Origin: Yponomeuta sedellus
Taxonomy: Eukaryota > Arthropoda > Insecta > Lepidoptera > Yponomeutidae
Reading direction: 5' to 3'
Length of the DNA: 64,000 bases
NCBI GenBank assembly: GCA_934045075.1
Contig: OW203725.1
Coordinates: 25,923,501 to 25,987,500 of the forward strand
Position numbers and translations under genes: made by a program. Of the stretch, positions 12,570-25,300 are shown piece after piece (position 1 is the stretch's first letter; every line of letters starts with the position of its first letter). The notes beneath the pieces are model-generated. The model saw only the letters and a list, made by a program, of their open reading frames with translations. It ran no database searches and was not told the DNA's origin.

Positions 12570-14240
12570 TCTTTCAAAGACTAAGTTTGGAGTTTTTTTG
12601 TCCATTTTTTCTCCAAAATTATCTAGTTTTGAAATGTACACCTGGTGTGAATTGCAACGTTCATTAAGCTGCAGTTTCTGCGCTACTTTGAATAAACCTT
12701 TTCATTTAATTTCATTATATTTTGTAAACTCACCATGATAATACAATATTGTAAAAAATATCTGCCAACATATGAAGGACGGATGGAGTGAGATTTAAAA
12801 CTCTTAAGGAGTGAGATTCGAAAATCTCATAAGCTGTTGATTTCCCAGATAAGAACCCTACAAAATTCTGTCCTTGATGATGCAGAGGAAACATGAGTAT
12901 TGAGAAGAGTGTTAGTAAATAAATTGGAGTGAGCTCTACAATAACATTGTAAATCCGGTAAGCTCCCATAAAGTACAAGTCTTGATTGATTGACTTGATT
13001 AAAATCGTTAATTAATGTATGACAATTCCCTTGATTACAAAAAGAACGTTAAATAATAGCAACTGAAGTGGACTAGGTCAAAGTGGGATTGAGTCGATTG
13101 GATTGATTTTATAACTCCTAAGTATCGTTTTACAATACTCGAATAGGCTCTATATTTCCCAGGACTAATTTGAAACCATTCAATAATTAAGTAGCCCAGC
13201 CACTTGAGTATCGTTTGATAGATTATTTTATCCTAAATCGGGACATGAAAAGCAACAGCTTGTGGTTTATCACTGCAACGTATCACTTGATATTTTTTTT
13301 TCCAAACTAAACAGTTTGGTACTACAATTCATTGACGTTTGTAGTTAATTACTAATTAACAGTTCAAATAAATCTGTTCACAAAATCCAAACACTATCGT
13401 GAGCGAGAAATGGCGTAGCAGGCTGCGGCCGCGTCAACACACTCTCAGGAAATCACAGTCGGAGATAATTACCGAATTTTTAATGAAACATGTAGCGCGG
13501 CGCGGCGCGGCGTGCGCGCGGCACGCGGCTTCACTGACACGGCTCGCGGCACGAGCGGAGCGGCGCACACACGACCTCGCCTACCACCGGCCGCCGCGCG
13601 ACTGCCGCCCCGCCCGCGCCGCGCCCGCCCGCCCGCACACAACTCACTGATTGTTGTGCTCTCTTCAGCCGGGGACCTAACTGAAGGTCGGGACCAAGAA
13701 GGTACTGAATTTGCCCCATTCGAATTCCTACACCACCGGGAGGTTATTTAAGATAACCTATACAAATTCCATAAAAAAATACTTTTATAAAGGGCACGTA
13801 GAGAACTCTCCTTCTACGAAACTCTGCAATGAACTTAACCCGACCCGCACTTGTCCGGTATTTTTAAAATTATGGAACTAGCCTACGATATTTTCATTAA
13901 GTCAGAGACAGTACTCGAGTCTACGCATTTATTAAACAATAACCCCATGTTATTATTTTAATTTCACCTATATATAATAGTTCATTTGTTAACTTTACTT
14001 TATTTATAAAACTAAATCCTCCAGTGCTTTAATACATCTTAAAGATTCGGACCGTGGCAGGTTTATTTGAGCGGTGGACGGTTATTTTTAAGGTCGCTTT
14101 GTGACAGCCGGCCCTAAATAATTTAGATAGAAGAAGGGAAGAAAAAACATTTATTATAACAATAAGACACATCACAGAAACAAAAAAATAGAGATAAATT
14201 CACATAAAATTGATAGATAAATCTATATATATATATATAT
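12570..14240. other. intergenic DNA with one CpG-rich island
   Basis: A strongly GC-rich segment lies at about 13495-13640. It is followed by a pyrimidine tract ending CTCTTCAG at 13668 that would make a plausible 3' splice site. This could be a promoter or non-coding exon. No protein family is visible, so I make no gene call. Confidence 0.4.
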
Positions 14241-15870
14241 AAAATTCAATGTCCTGAGTTCCTGACTGACTGACTCACTCATCAACGCCCAGCCCAAGCC
14301 GTTAGACCTAGGAAGCTGAAATTTTGCACAGAGGGTCTATATATAATGTAGGCAAGGAATGAGACCGGATTTTTTTTAATTCAACCCCTAAGGGGGCGAA
14401 AAGAGTTGCCAAAATTTGTATGGGAGGTGTAAAGAATGTTGTCAAATTTTCTTGAAACTTAAAATGCTCTTTAACATAATTGATTGAACACGTATTTTGC
14501 CGTTTTTTCTAAATTTAACCCTTAAGGGAGTGAACGGGCTTGCAAAAATGTCCACGCCTACAAAAGGTAATATTACCCAACAACATCCAAGAATACACGG
14601 TCAAGTAAAAACGAATTGCTAACGATATTACCTGACTGTATGGCTTCTATGACGACGACAAACAACTCTTTTTCCGTCAGTCTATATTTGGAGTGAACTT
14701 AAACATAACCATACCGTGATGTAGAATGCAGTGGCCGCCAATTTGTGCAAAATAAGAAAAAAGAAAATCAATTTTGGAAAAGATTCCAAGAACAAAATTG
14801 TACAACCTCTTACACTCCCTTAATGGTTAAATTAAGAAAAAACGGTGAAACACAGGTTCAATCAATTGTGTTGAAGAGTATTTATTTTAAGTTTCATGTA
14901 AATTAGACAACATTATTTATACCTCCCGCACAAATTTGGGCTACCCTTTTCGCCCCCTTAGGGGTTGAATTTAAAAAAACGGTCTCATTTCCTGTCTACA
15001 TTATACATAGATCCTCTGTGCAAAATTTCAGCTCCCTATAAATATAAAAAATGTTGTCTTATTTTCTTGAAACTTGAAATACATACTCTTCAACACGATT
15101 GATTGAACACGTGTTTCGCCGTTTTTTCTAAATTTAACCCTTAAGGGAGTAAACGGGGTTGCAAAATATAAAACTGACCGACTGACTCACTCATCAACGC
15201 CCAGCCCAAGCCGTTAGACCCAGGAAGCTGAAATTTTGCACAGAGGGTCTGTATACAATGTAGGCAAGGAATAAGATAGTTTTTTTTTTAATTCAACCCC
15301 TAAGAGGGCGACAAGGGTTGCCAAAATTTGTATGGGAAGTATAAAGAATGTTGTCTTATTTTCTTAAAACTTAAAATACATGGTCTTCAATACAATTGAT
15401 TGAACCTGTGTTTGGCCGTTTTTTCTAAATTTACCCCTTAAGGCAGTGAAAGAGGTTCCACAATTTTGTTCTTTAAATATTTTCCAAAATTGGACCTAGG
15501 AAGCTGAAATTTTGCACAAAGGGTCTATGTATAATGTAGACAAGAAAAGAGACCGGTTTTTTATTTTTTATTTAGCCCTTAAGGGGGCGAAAAGGGTAGC
15601 CAAAAGTTGTGTGGGAAGTATAACGAATGTTGACTAATTTTCTTGAAACTTAAAATAAATACTCTCCACCCACCCAGGCCATTTTGTTCCTTGAATCTTT
15701 TCCGAAATTGGACCTAGGAAGCTGAAATTTTGCACAGAGGGTCTATATATAATGTAGGCAAGGAATAAGACCGTTTTTTTATTCAACCCCTAAGGGGGCG
15801 AAAAGGGTAGCCAATAGTTGTGATGGAAGTATAAAGAATGTTGTCTAATTTTCATGAAACTTAAAATAAA

Positions 15871-16052
15871 TTTAAAAACCTATTTAGAGGCTAAAAATTT
15901 TCACCCATGCCGGGATTCGAACCCGCAACCTCTGGCTATCCGTACCAGAGGTTGCGGGTTCGAATCCCGGCATGGGTGAAATTTTTAGCCTCTAAATAGG
16001 TTTTTAAATTTGTTCCTTAGCACGGGTTAGTGCATTAAAAATAAAAATAGTG
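15871..16052. repeat. palindromic tRNA-SINE pair (copy 1)
   Basis: A minus-oriented SINE segment is followed after a 13-nt loop (15934-15946) by its own reverse complement. The arms are more than 60 bp and nearly perfect. They include the box B sequence in both orientations. The tRNA anticodon half is missing from the right arm, so neither half is a complete SINE. Confidence 0.85.
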
Positions 16053-16888
16053 TACTTAAAATAAATGCTCTTCAACACAATTGATTGAACACGTGTTTCG
16101 CCGTTTTTTTCCAAATGTAACCCTTAAGGCAGTGAAAGAGGTTGCAAAATTTTGTTCCTTGAATCTTTTCCAAAATTGTACCTAGGGAGCTGAAATTTTG
16201 CACAGAGGATCTATGTAGAATGTAGACAAGAAATGAGACCGTTTTTTTAATTCAACCCCTAAGAGGGCGACAAGGGTTGCCAAAATTTGTATGGGAAGTA
16301 TAAAGAATGTTGTCTTATTTTCTTAAAACTTAAAATACATGGTCTTCAATACAATTGATTGAACCTGTGTTTGGCCGTTTTTTCTAAATTTACCCCTTAA
16401 GGCAGTGAAAGAGGTTCCACAATTTTGTTCTTTAAATATTTTCCAAAATTGGACCTAGGAAGCTGAAATTTTGCACAAAGGGTCTATGTATAATGTAGAC
16501 AAGAAAAGAGACCGGTTTTTTATTTTTTATTTAGCCCTTAAGGGGGCGAAAAGGGTAGCCAAAAGTTGTGTGGGAAGTATAACGAATGTTGACTAATTTT
16601 CTTGAAACTTAAAATAAATACTCTTCAACACAATCGATTGAATACGTGTTTTGCCGTTTTTTCTAAATTTAACCCTCCAGGGAGTGAGAGGCTGCAAAAT
16701 TTTGTTCCTTGAATCTTTTCCGAAATTGGACCTAGGAAGCTGAAATTTTGCACAGAGGGTCTATATATAATGTAGGCAAGGAATAAGACCGTTTTTTTAT
16801 TCAACCCCTAAGGGGGCGAAAAGGGTAGCCAATAGTTGTGATGGAAGTATAAAGAATGTTGTCTAATTTTCATGAAACTTAAAATAAA

Positions 16889-17070
16889 TTTAAAAACCTA
16901 TTTAGAGGCTAAAAATTTTCACCCATGCCGGGATTCGAACCCGCAACCTCTGGCTATCCGTACCAGAGGTTGCGGGTTCGAATCCCGGCATGGGTGAAAT
17001 TTTTAGCCTCTAAATAGGTTTTTAAATTTGTTCCTTAGCACGGGTTAGTGCATTAAAAATAAAAATAGTG
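16889..17070. repeat. palindromic tRNA-SINE pair (copy 2)
   Basis: Second copy of the preceding palindrome, produced by the 1-kb tandem duplication. It has the same loop and the same arms. Confidence 0.85.
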
Positions 17071-17996
17071 TACTTAAAATAAATGCTCTTCAACACAATT
17101 GATTGAACACGTGTTTCGCCGTTTTTTTCCAAATGTAACCCTTAAGGCAGTGAAAGAGGTTGCAAAATTTTGTTCCTTGAATCTTTTCCAAAATTGTACC
17201 TAGGGAGCTGAAATTTTGCACAGAGGATCTATGTAGAATGTAGACAAGAAATGAGACCGTTTTTTTAAATTCAACCCCTAAGGGGGCGAAAAGGGTAGCC
17301 AAAATTTGTGCGGGAGGCATAAAGAATGTTGTCTAATTTACATGAAACTTAAAATAAATACTCTTCAACACAATTGATTGAACCTGTGTTTCACCGTTTT
17401 TTCTTAATTTAACCCTTAAGGGAGTGTAAGAGGTTGTACAATTTTGTTCTTTGAATCTTTTCCAAAATTGTTTTTTTTTTCTTATTTTGCACAAATTGGC
17501 GGCCACTGCATTCTACATCACAGTATGGTTGTGTTTAAGTTCACTCCAAATATAGACTGACGGAAAAAGAGTAGTTTGTCGTCGTCATAGAAGCCATACA
17601 GTCAGGTAATATCGTTAGCAATTCGTTTTTACTTGACCGTGTATTCTTGGATGTTGTTGGGTAATATTACCTTTTGTAGGCGTGGACATTTTTGCAAGCC
17701 CGTTCACTCCCTTAAGGGTTAAATTTAGAAAAAACGGCAAAATACGTGTTCAATCAATTATGTTAAAGAGCATTTTAAGTTTCAAGAAAATTTGACAACA
17801 TTCTTTACACCTCCCATACAAATTTGGGCAACCCTTTTCGCCCCCTTAGGGGTTGAATTAAAAAAAATCCGGTCTCATTCCTTGCCTACATTATATATAG
17901 ACCCTCTGTGCAAAATTTCAGCTTCCTAGGTCTAACGGCTTGGGCTGGGCGTTGATGAGTGAGTCAGTCAGTCAGGACTTTGAATTTTATATATTA

Positions 17997-19326
17997 GCAC
18001 AGGAGGGAAGAACATCTAATGTGGTATATAAAGAAGTATTATGAATTATTATAATCACAACTAACCCCCTGTCAATAACAACAAAGTAATCATACCCTCA
18101 GTTTCCGGATTTACAGCTCACCCTTGGCGCTTGAGACATTACGTCCTTTTTTAAAGAATTTTTAATCGACACAGTTCATTTTTTATAATTAAAAAATCTA
18201 TTGTTCTTCTACGATTTGTCGCAGATTCAGATAATTTATCAGAACAAAAATCGTCTGCACATTTTATTGAAGCATGCTGAATAACTAAAGTCCACGCGGA
18301 CGGAGTCGCGGGCAAAAAGCTAGTATGAAATATATACCTACATACCTACTCTGTGAAAGTGGGGTCACCTGTATTATTGTCATTATTGGTTACATCGTAG
18401 TTATTGTTATTTTTTTTTATTTTAAAACCCTTTAAATAATATTGACTTAATTCTGGATTCACTCGATATTTAATATTATGTTGAGAGAACATTCGTTTGA
18501 GTTAAAACGTTATACTACTCTATCTCTCTCTGTATCACTTTTGATTGGTATCGTATTATTTCGGATAAAACAATACACAGGTTGTTAGTTAAATTACACT
18601 TGATATTAAAGATAAGTAGTTAGCTGAGATCATTTTGAAATTTAAATTAAATTTACTTTAGTTCACATAAGTATTAACAAGAGCGACTTTGCAATCGTAT
18701 TATGTGAGTATCGTCCCGGTGTTTAAATTAGTCTGCCCATGTCCATCCTCTCGGCGGTTACTTGCGGGAGTGTCGGTGCTATCTGGCTCGGCGCGAGTGT
18801 GTGTACTGGCGATGGCGGCGCGCGGCCGCGGCGGGGGAGTGCGGCGACGCCGAGCCAGCCCGACACCATGCTGAAAGCATTACGGTACTGGATGCGCAAT
18901 CATCGCGGGAAATGAATTTAAGTAACTGATGACGGTGGCGTCAATGAAATGGTTTTAATTTAATATTTGTACGGTCTACGTACTACAGTAAGTTGTATGT
19001 AGTGCATCCACACCCAACGTCGCCGCAAGTAATTTTGAGTATTCATTATTGGTTTTGATCTGTATACCTACTCGTATTAATAGGTGAGCGTGAGCATGGG
19101 CGTACGCTCTAATAATAAACGCCTTGCGACGTTACACTGCGCGCGCGCGTCGCGCCAGTCTGTGTGTGCACTGCGTCGTGATGATAAAACTACTACAGTG
19201 TGTATTTATTATAAAATATAATTAATGTTATAGTTTTTACGTCTACGTCTATTGTTATTGCGCAGAAAATAGGAAACTTTTAATTTGCTTTCAGGAAAAT
19301 GAAATAATAAAATAACAAATTGTGAA
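17997..19326. other. upstream region of the F-box gene, no separate gene supported
   Basis: A CpG-rich patch at about 18760-18870 and an alternating GC stretch at 19139-19155 sit within 600 bp of the F-box gene start. They are candidates for its promoter or 5' untranslated exon. No TATA-like element is convincing. Confidence 0.4.
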
Positions 19327-22300
19327 ATGCTAGAGTCGGAGAATGTGTGGGCGCGTGACAGCGTGCCGCTGCGACTAGTGCTGCGGCGACTAGATGCGCG
19401 CGCGCTGGCGCGGGCCGCGCGCGTGTGCGCGGGCTGGCGCGCCGCCGCCGCCGACGCGGGCGTGTGGCGCGCTGCGCTGCGCGCGCGGCTCACGCGCGGC
19501 GGCGGCGGGGGCGGGGGGGCGGAGGCCGCGCTGCGGGCCATGCGCGCCCCCGGCTCGCCGCGGCGCGACTGGCGCGGGGAGTGCGTTCGCGCCGAGGCGC
19601 CGTGGCGGCTGGAGCGCACCCTGGACGGGCTCTCGGGGGAGGAGGTGTGCGGCGCGGCGTTGTGCGCGTGCGGCTCGCGGCTCGCGCTCGGCGGCGCGGG
19701 GGGCGCGGCGAGCGTGTGGGAGGCCGCCGCCGGGGAGTGGGCGGCGGCGCGCGCGGTCGCGCGGCTGCAGCTCGGCGCGCGCTGGGCGGCCGTGATGCGC
19801 GTGCGCTGGGCGGGCGACTGCGTTCGGCTGCTGGTGGCTGGGCGGCTGGCGCTGAGCGAGCGCTGGGAGCTGTGCGTGTGGCACAGCGCGGGCGGCGGCG
19901 TGCTGCTGCGCGCGGACGTGGGGCCGGGCGGCGCGGCGTGCTGGGCGGGCGGCGGGCGCGCGCTGCTGGCGCTGGGCGCGCCGCTGCGCGCGGCCCGCGG
20001 CGCGGCGCTCAGCACGCTGTGGCTGTACGCGGGCACGCAGCGCGCGCGCAGCGAGCACGCCGGCGTCGCGGCGACGCTGCTGCACGTGTGGAACGAGGAG
20101 GCCACGCATATCAGGTGCGTCCATCGCCGCAGCGCCCGGCGCTCCACCGGACGTGCTCGTCGGTCTTCTCAGTTTTCACAATAAGTATGTTTCGTTACAG
20201 TGAAGCGGTAGTTGTGGAAAATGAACAACAAACTCACCATAACAGCATCCAGAACGACGATGACTCAGAATTGGAATTAGAGGAGGTAAACAGATTTTAG
20301 GTATTCGGTTCTCCACAAAGAACCATTATAGATGTCCGTCCGTCTGTGTGTCTTTCTCTCTGTCTGTAAGTAGTCCGCGGCCAAACTTAGAGACGATTGG
20401 TACTAGAAAGCTGAAATTTGGCATAGGCGTTTGTTATAGGCGACAATTTGTTATTCAGCTTTTAGTTATTCATGTTTATTCTAGTGGCATTTTGTAAGTT
20501 GCTGATAGTTCAATCTGCCAATCTGAATAAATAAATATTAATTATGAAACACACAAATAAATATTAATTATGACAGTATTCTTAACTACCACGCATGCCC
20601 GCCGCGGATTGGCGATTTCAAACGTAGTTAAACACCTCAGGCACTAAGATTTCCTCACGGTGATTTCCTCTACTGTAGAAGGACCAGAACCTCTACTCTC
20701 GCCACCATACAATTAGTTTCGGAAATAGGCTGCAAACAGAAACCCAGCATGGCGAACTCTGAAAAACGGAAACGAAATGCAGACAAGCCAGAGAAGCTTT
20801 ACTAACAATGTCGAAGCGCCTCACACGCAGCTTGCTGCATCTGAGGAGTTGCGATCTGCGCAAAGCTTAGCACTTATGACGGGCCAATGCCCATTGAATC
20901 AAAACTTCCACACTTTGGGATTGACCGACAGCGTGTTATGCCGAGGATGCTTCAAGGAAGACGAAACACCCGCCCACGTGACCATTCACTGTGAGAGCGT
21001 GAAAGTGTAAAGGACATAGACCACGGGAAAGCTGGGATCCCTTCGGGAGGCCAGCGGTAACATTGCACTGCTTGCTTCTTCTTATGCTATCTTCGGTTAG
21101 AGCAGACGGTCCCGCTCCTCTCGGTTAATAACGAAATTAAAAGGGCTGAATGGTGAAATTTCGTACAAAATCTATTGAAACTAGATGATGAAGTAATTTG
21201 TTCTGGAAAGCAGGTAAGGGTTCTCCTTCTACGTGACCCTACGCTGCGCGTGAGCCGAGTCGTACTTGGTCTGTTTGGTCAAAAGTATGCAATAGCAATC
21301 GGCGTGTGTGTGTGTGTGTGCAGGTGTTGGTGCTGGGGCTGGGTCCGTGCGGCGTGGGCGCGTGGCGCGTGCGCGCGCGCGCGCTGCCGCGGCACGACGC
21401 GGCGGCGCGCGGCTCGCTGGCGGAGCGCGTGGCGCACGCGCGCCGGCGCCGGCTGCTGCCGCCGGAGCCGGCGCCCGAGCCGCCGGAGCCGGACGAGGCG
21501 GCGCTGCGCGCGCTCTGCACGCCGCCGGCCGCGCGGCTCGCGCTGCCGGCGCGCCTGCTCGGCCTCGAGCCCGCCGGCGACGGGTGCGTTACCGTTACCT
21601 GTTTGCTTACGATTCCCATAGTGTGAGATCACGTTCCAGTGCCATAGGTCATCACTGGTAATACACACTGGTTGTATAATTTTGTCTTGAGGGATTAGGT
21701 ACATTGGAAGAAAATACTTTTTAAGTTTCCCGAATGTTGCCCAGCCGAATTCGATTTGACGATTGATCTCTTTCGTGAAAATTTTATTATTACTTAGTAA
21801 ATATAAGTAAACATTCTAACATCATTGTGTGTTGTGAAGATTGTGTTTTCAGCCTTAGAATATATACTACTACGCTAGAGGACATCGCGACTAACCTTAT
21901 TGCGGTCACGTTTTGCGGTAGAACTAACAGCATTCCATTTTAGGTACATTAGTCCACGAAGAGCGCTTGCCGCGTAAACACAATTTTAGACATTACGAAA
22001 AATACCTTCATGTGTGATTAAATGTGGCAAGAAGAACTCAAAAAATAGAAAAAACGACGAAATCACTTTTAGTCAAAAAGTTCTGCAAAGCTCTTAACAA
22101 AACGGTGGTCACAATTTTTTTTTGTCCTGTCACAGCGGCGGTTAAAATGGCGGTCAGTTCATTGATTATTAAAAACCGAAGTGTCAAAGTCACTAACCTC
22201 CATCGTACCAGTGAAGATATTAAAATATTTAAAAACCTATTTAGAGGCTAAAAATTTCACCCATGCCGGGATTCGAACCCGCAACTTCTGGCTATCCGTA

Positions 22301-25300
22301 CCAGCGCTCTACCAATTTAAATTTGTTCCTTAGCACGGGTTAGTGCATTAAAAATAAAAAAATAGTGTAATATTAAAATATTGTTTAGCGTGTTCATAAT
22401 TAATTTTTTTATGGCTATTCACTGAGTTATAGATGGAATAAATTCAGAAAAAACTTTTCTTTTCATTATATCGGTGATATTATTTTGTAGTTTCGGTGTA
22501 GCTTCCGTAAAACTGGTTGATCTATGAACTGCTATCAGTGTTACCAGTATAGTCAGTGTTAAAAAAGGAGTTCGGTTAACAGCATACAAATATCAGTGAG
22601 AATAAAAAAACTGACGATTTCCGTCGAATCCAATTACTAATCTGAAAGACTAATTTGGCATGGAAACATTGATAAAGTGTACACATTTTTTAAATCCACC
22701 AAGATAATTTAAAATGAGTTGAAGAGTTTTATCGGGGTGCGCTTAAATATCACTGTTGGCAACATTGGTTATTGTATTGTGCGACACAAAGGTTGGGAGG
22801 CCCTCTCTATCTTCTTCTTCTTCTTCAGGCTACATTATGTAGTCCACTGCTGGACATAGCCCTCCCCTCTCTATACGTAGTATAGTATATACTCTAAGTT
22901 TTCAGCAATTGGATTTATGCGATGGTTCGCTTATTGTGCATTGTTTATTATGTTTGTAAAGTGTGCGTCTGTTGAAAAGCTTACTTTATAAGAAGTAATA
23001 AATATAAAATAGATACGTTCGTTCCACTATCAAAAAAATCTTCAATGTGAATAAAACCACACTTACAACCATAAACGTTCAGATAATGTGTGCCTTAATT
23101 TATCTCAATATAATGGCCGGTGAGTGGTAACGAGCCAAGATCCAGATCCTCAGTATTCGGGTTCGTTTGTTCTAATTATATGTGAAACTTAATAAAGCTT
23201 ACATATTCAATTCTTAGGGATCGAGCTGCTGTCTATTGTTTTGTACTATACCTATTAGGTATGTATTTTCTGTCCGTGGCTAATTTAATTTTGGTTACAA
23301 ATAAATTCATTTCGTTTCATAAGTAGTCCGCAATATCTATGCATAAAATTATAGAGCAAATCATTTATTTTAAAGATTATTTATTTTTAGTAGTCCGGGA
23401 ATCTGGTATCTGACATTGTTACGAAGATCGAATGTCGTTCGATCGAAAGAGGTAGGTACTAGGCTTCTATTCTACATAGAAGTATGGATTTTTCACTTAA
23501 GTACTTAATTTCACTGTCACTTTTTACAGCCGATGATTTGGAATTTTTATTTTTATTTAAAAAAAATTATTTCACAATGTTTTGTGAATGCAACCTTAAT
23601 AACTACGCGTGCCTTTAGAATATTTTTTTATAAGGGACTAGTAACCACGACAGTAAAATTGTGTATTATGACTTAAATTCTAGTTTTATAGGTGCAACGG
23701 TATATATATTGTGTGTATATGTATGTATTGAAGTATGCCCAGTGGTGGGGGGAGTGGTTGCAGGACGGCGGCGCAGCAGGGAAACAACAGGAACGGTTGA
23801 TCACATTTTAATTAATACATCGTTAAGACTCCAGTCTCTTAACTCCCTTCTTCTAGTCTTACACTAGCTTATATAATAATCCTACGTGCCTTGGGAGGAG
23901 TTGTCTATATTTCAGATACGTGAAGGCATGTGGCGTGATGATGTTATTTGCCTATCACAGTATATATATAGCGTCCAGTAGATACGCTTTTGGGCGCAAG
24001 CTCAGAGCGTATTTGCTGGAGCTTCAGAAACCGTTGCTCCACTCCCTTCCAACCTCTCGCCGCAAAAACAGACACGAGTCTGTAATCGCATAGTAGGGTT
24101 GTGCCACATTGTATATGTCTATATATCTTGTATTCTTTTTATATTTAAGTACAGGGTGGCCAAATAACAGGTATACACTTTCGTTTTGTAATTTTATTCT
24201 ATGAAATATAAAATATATTAGGTATTTCTTGTTAAATATAGCATTTGGGGCCGGCAGTTAAACATGGAAAATAATGTCAGACAAATGTCCACCTCTAGCA
24301 GCATCGCAGATGCGAACCCTTTTCACCGCGTTTTTCATCACATTTTCACACATTTATTTCCGTGACTGTGTCTCGAATATTTTGTTTTAATTGCTGAAGA
24401 TTCATTGGCCTGTTAGCATAGACACGTCCCTTTAGATAGCCCCACAGAAAAAAGTCAGGAGCTGTTAAATCAGGCGATCTTGGGGGCCAATCAATGACAC
24501 CCTTTCTCGAAATTAATCGACCGGGAAACATTCTTTTTAATTTAAAAACCTATTTAGAGGCTAAAAATTTCACCCATGCCGGGATTCGAACCCGCAACCT
24601 CTGGCTATCCGTACCAGCGCTCTACCAATTGAGCCAATGGGCGACTCACGGCATCAGTGAAATTTCGAACCTCTTTACAATATTCTCTGTATTACGTACA
24701 GGCAGCGACATCTGACTTAAGCAAATTGCATTACTTACAGCCCCGACCACCTACTTTGCAGTTAGGTTTTAACATCGGAACGATATCACTGTACCCACAT
24801 GATTACACTATTTTTATTTTTTAATGCACTAACCCGTGCTAAGGAACAAATTTAAAAACCTATTTAGACGCTAAAAATTTCACCCATGCCGGGATTCGAA
24901 CCCGCAACCTCTGGCTATCCGTACCAGCGCTCTACCAATTGAGCCAATGGGCGACTCGCTGCCTGTACGTAATACAGAGAATATTGTAAAGAGGTTCGAA
25001 ATTTCACTGATGCCGTGAGTCGCCCATTGGCTCAATTGGTAGAGCGCTGGTACGGATAGCCAGAGGTTGCAGGTTCGAATCCCGGCATGGGTAAAAAATT
25101 TTTAGCCTCTAAATAGGTTTTTAAATTTGTTCCTTAGCACGGGTTAGTGCATTAAAAAATAAAAATAGTGTATTCTTTTTAATGTTTTTACTGTGGCTCG
25201 TGCCGTGTGACATGTGGCCCCGTCTTGTTTAACCACATGTTTCCTAAGCCCAATTGATTCACTTGATTCGAGAAAAAATTGATAATCATCTCATGGTACC

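Larger units (their letters stand above)
15302..17278. repeat. about 1-kb tandem duplication inside the foldback element
   Basis: Sequence from 15302 repeats from 16261 with a constant offset of 959 through about 15660. The offset then becomes 1018 because copy 1 lost about 59 bp near 15667-15690. The duplicated unit includes the palindromic SINE pair at 15871-16052 (copy at 16889-17070). The copies are nearly identical, so the duplication is recent relative to the element. Confidence 0.8.
14241..17990. mobile_element. 3.75-kb foldback element with long inverted arms
   Basis: The left arm (about 14241-14765) reappears in reverse complement at about 17465-17990. Both carry ACTGACTCACTC, CCCAGCCCAAGCCGTTAGAC and the GCTGAAATTTTGCACAGAGG phrase. 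The interior is made of diverged repeats of the same 'AGCTGAAATTTTGCAC ... CCCCTAAGGGGGCGAAAAGGG' theme, in both orientations. There is no transposase frame. It is flanked by TA-rich sequence. Non-autonomous foldback/MITE-like status is inferred. Confidence 0.7.

Noticed and set aside
13512..13751. Small frames in the 13.5-kb GC island
   Set aside because: Overlapping Arg/Ala/Pro-rich frames in several phases reflect base composition. A non-coding promoter island or exon is more likely.
19209..20147. 312-aa minus-strand frame opposite the first exon of the F-box gene
   Set aside because: Ser/Ala/Arg-rich composition only. The plus strand has an F-box and correct splice sites.
25019..25095. 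Functional tRNA gene
   Set aside because: The cloverleaf is nearly complete, but position 33 is C, the T-stem has a mismatch, the same sequence recurs many times and it is always embedded in the same flanking SINE body.
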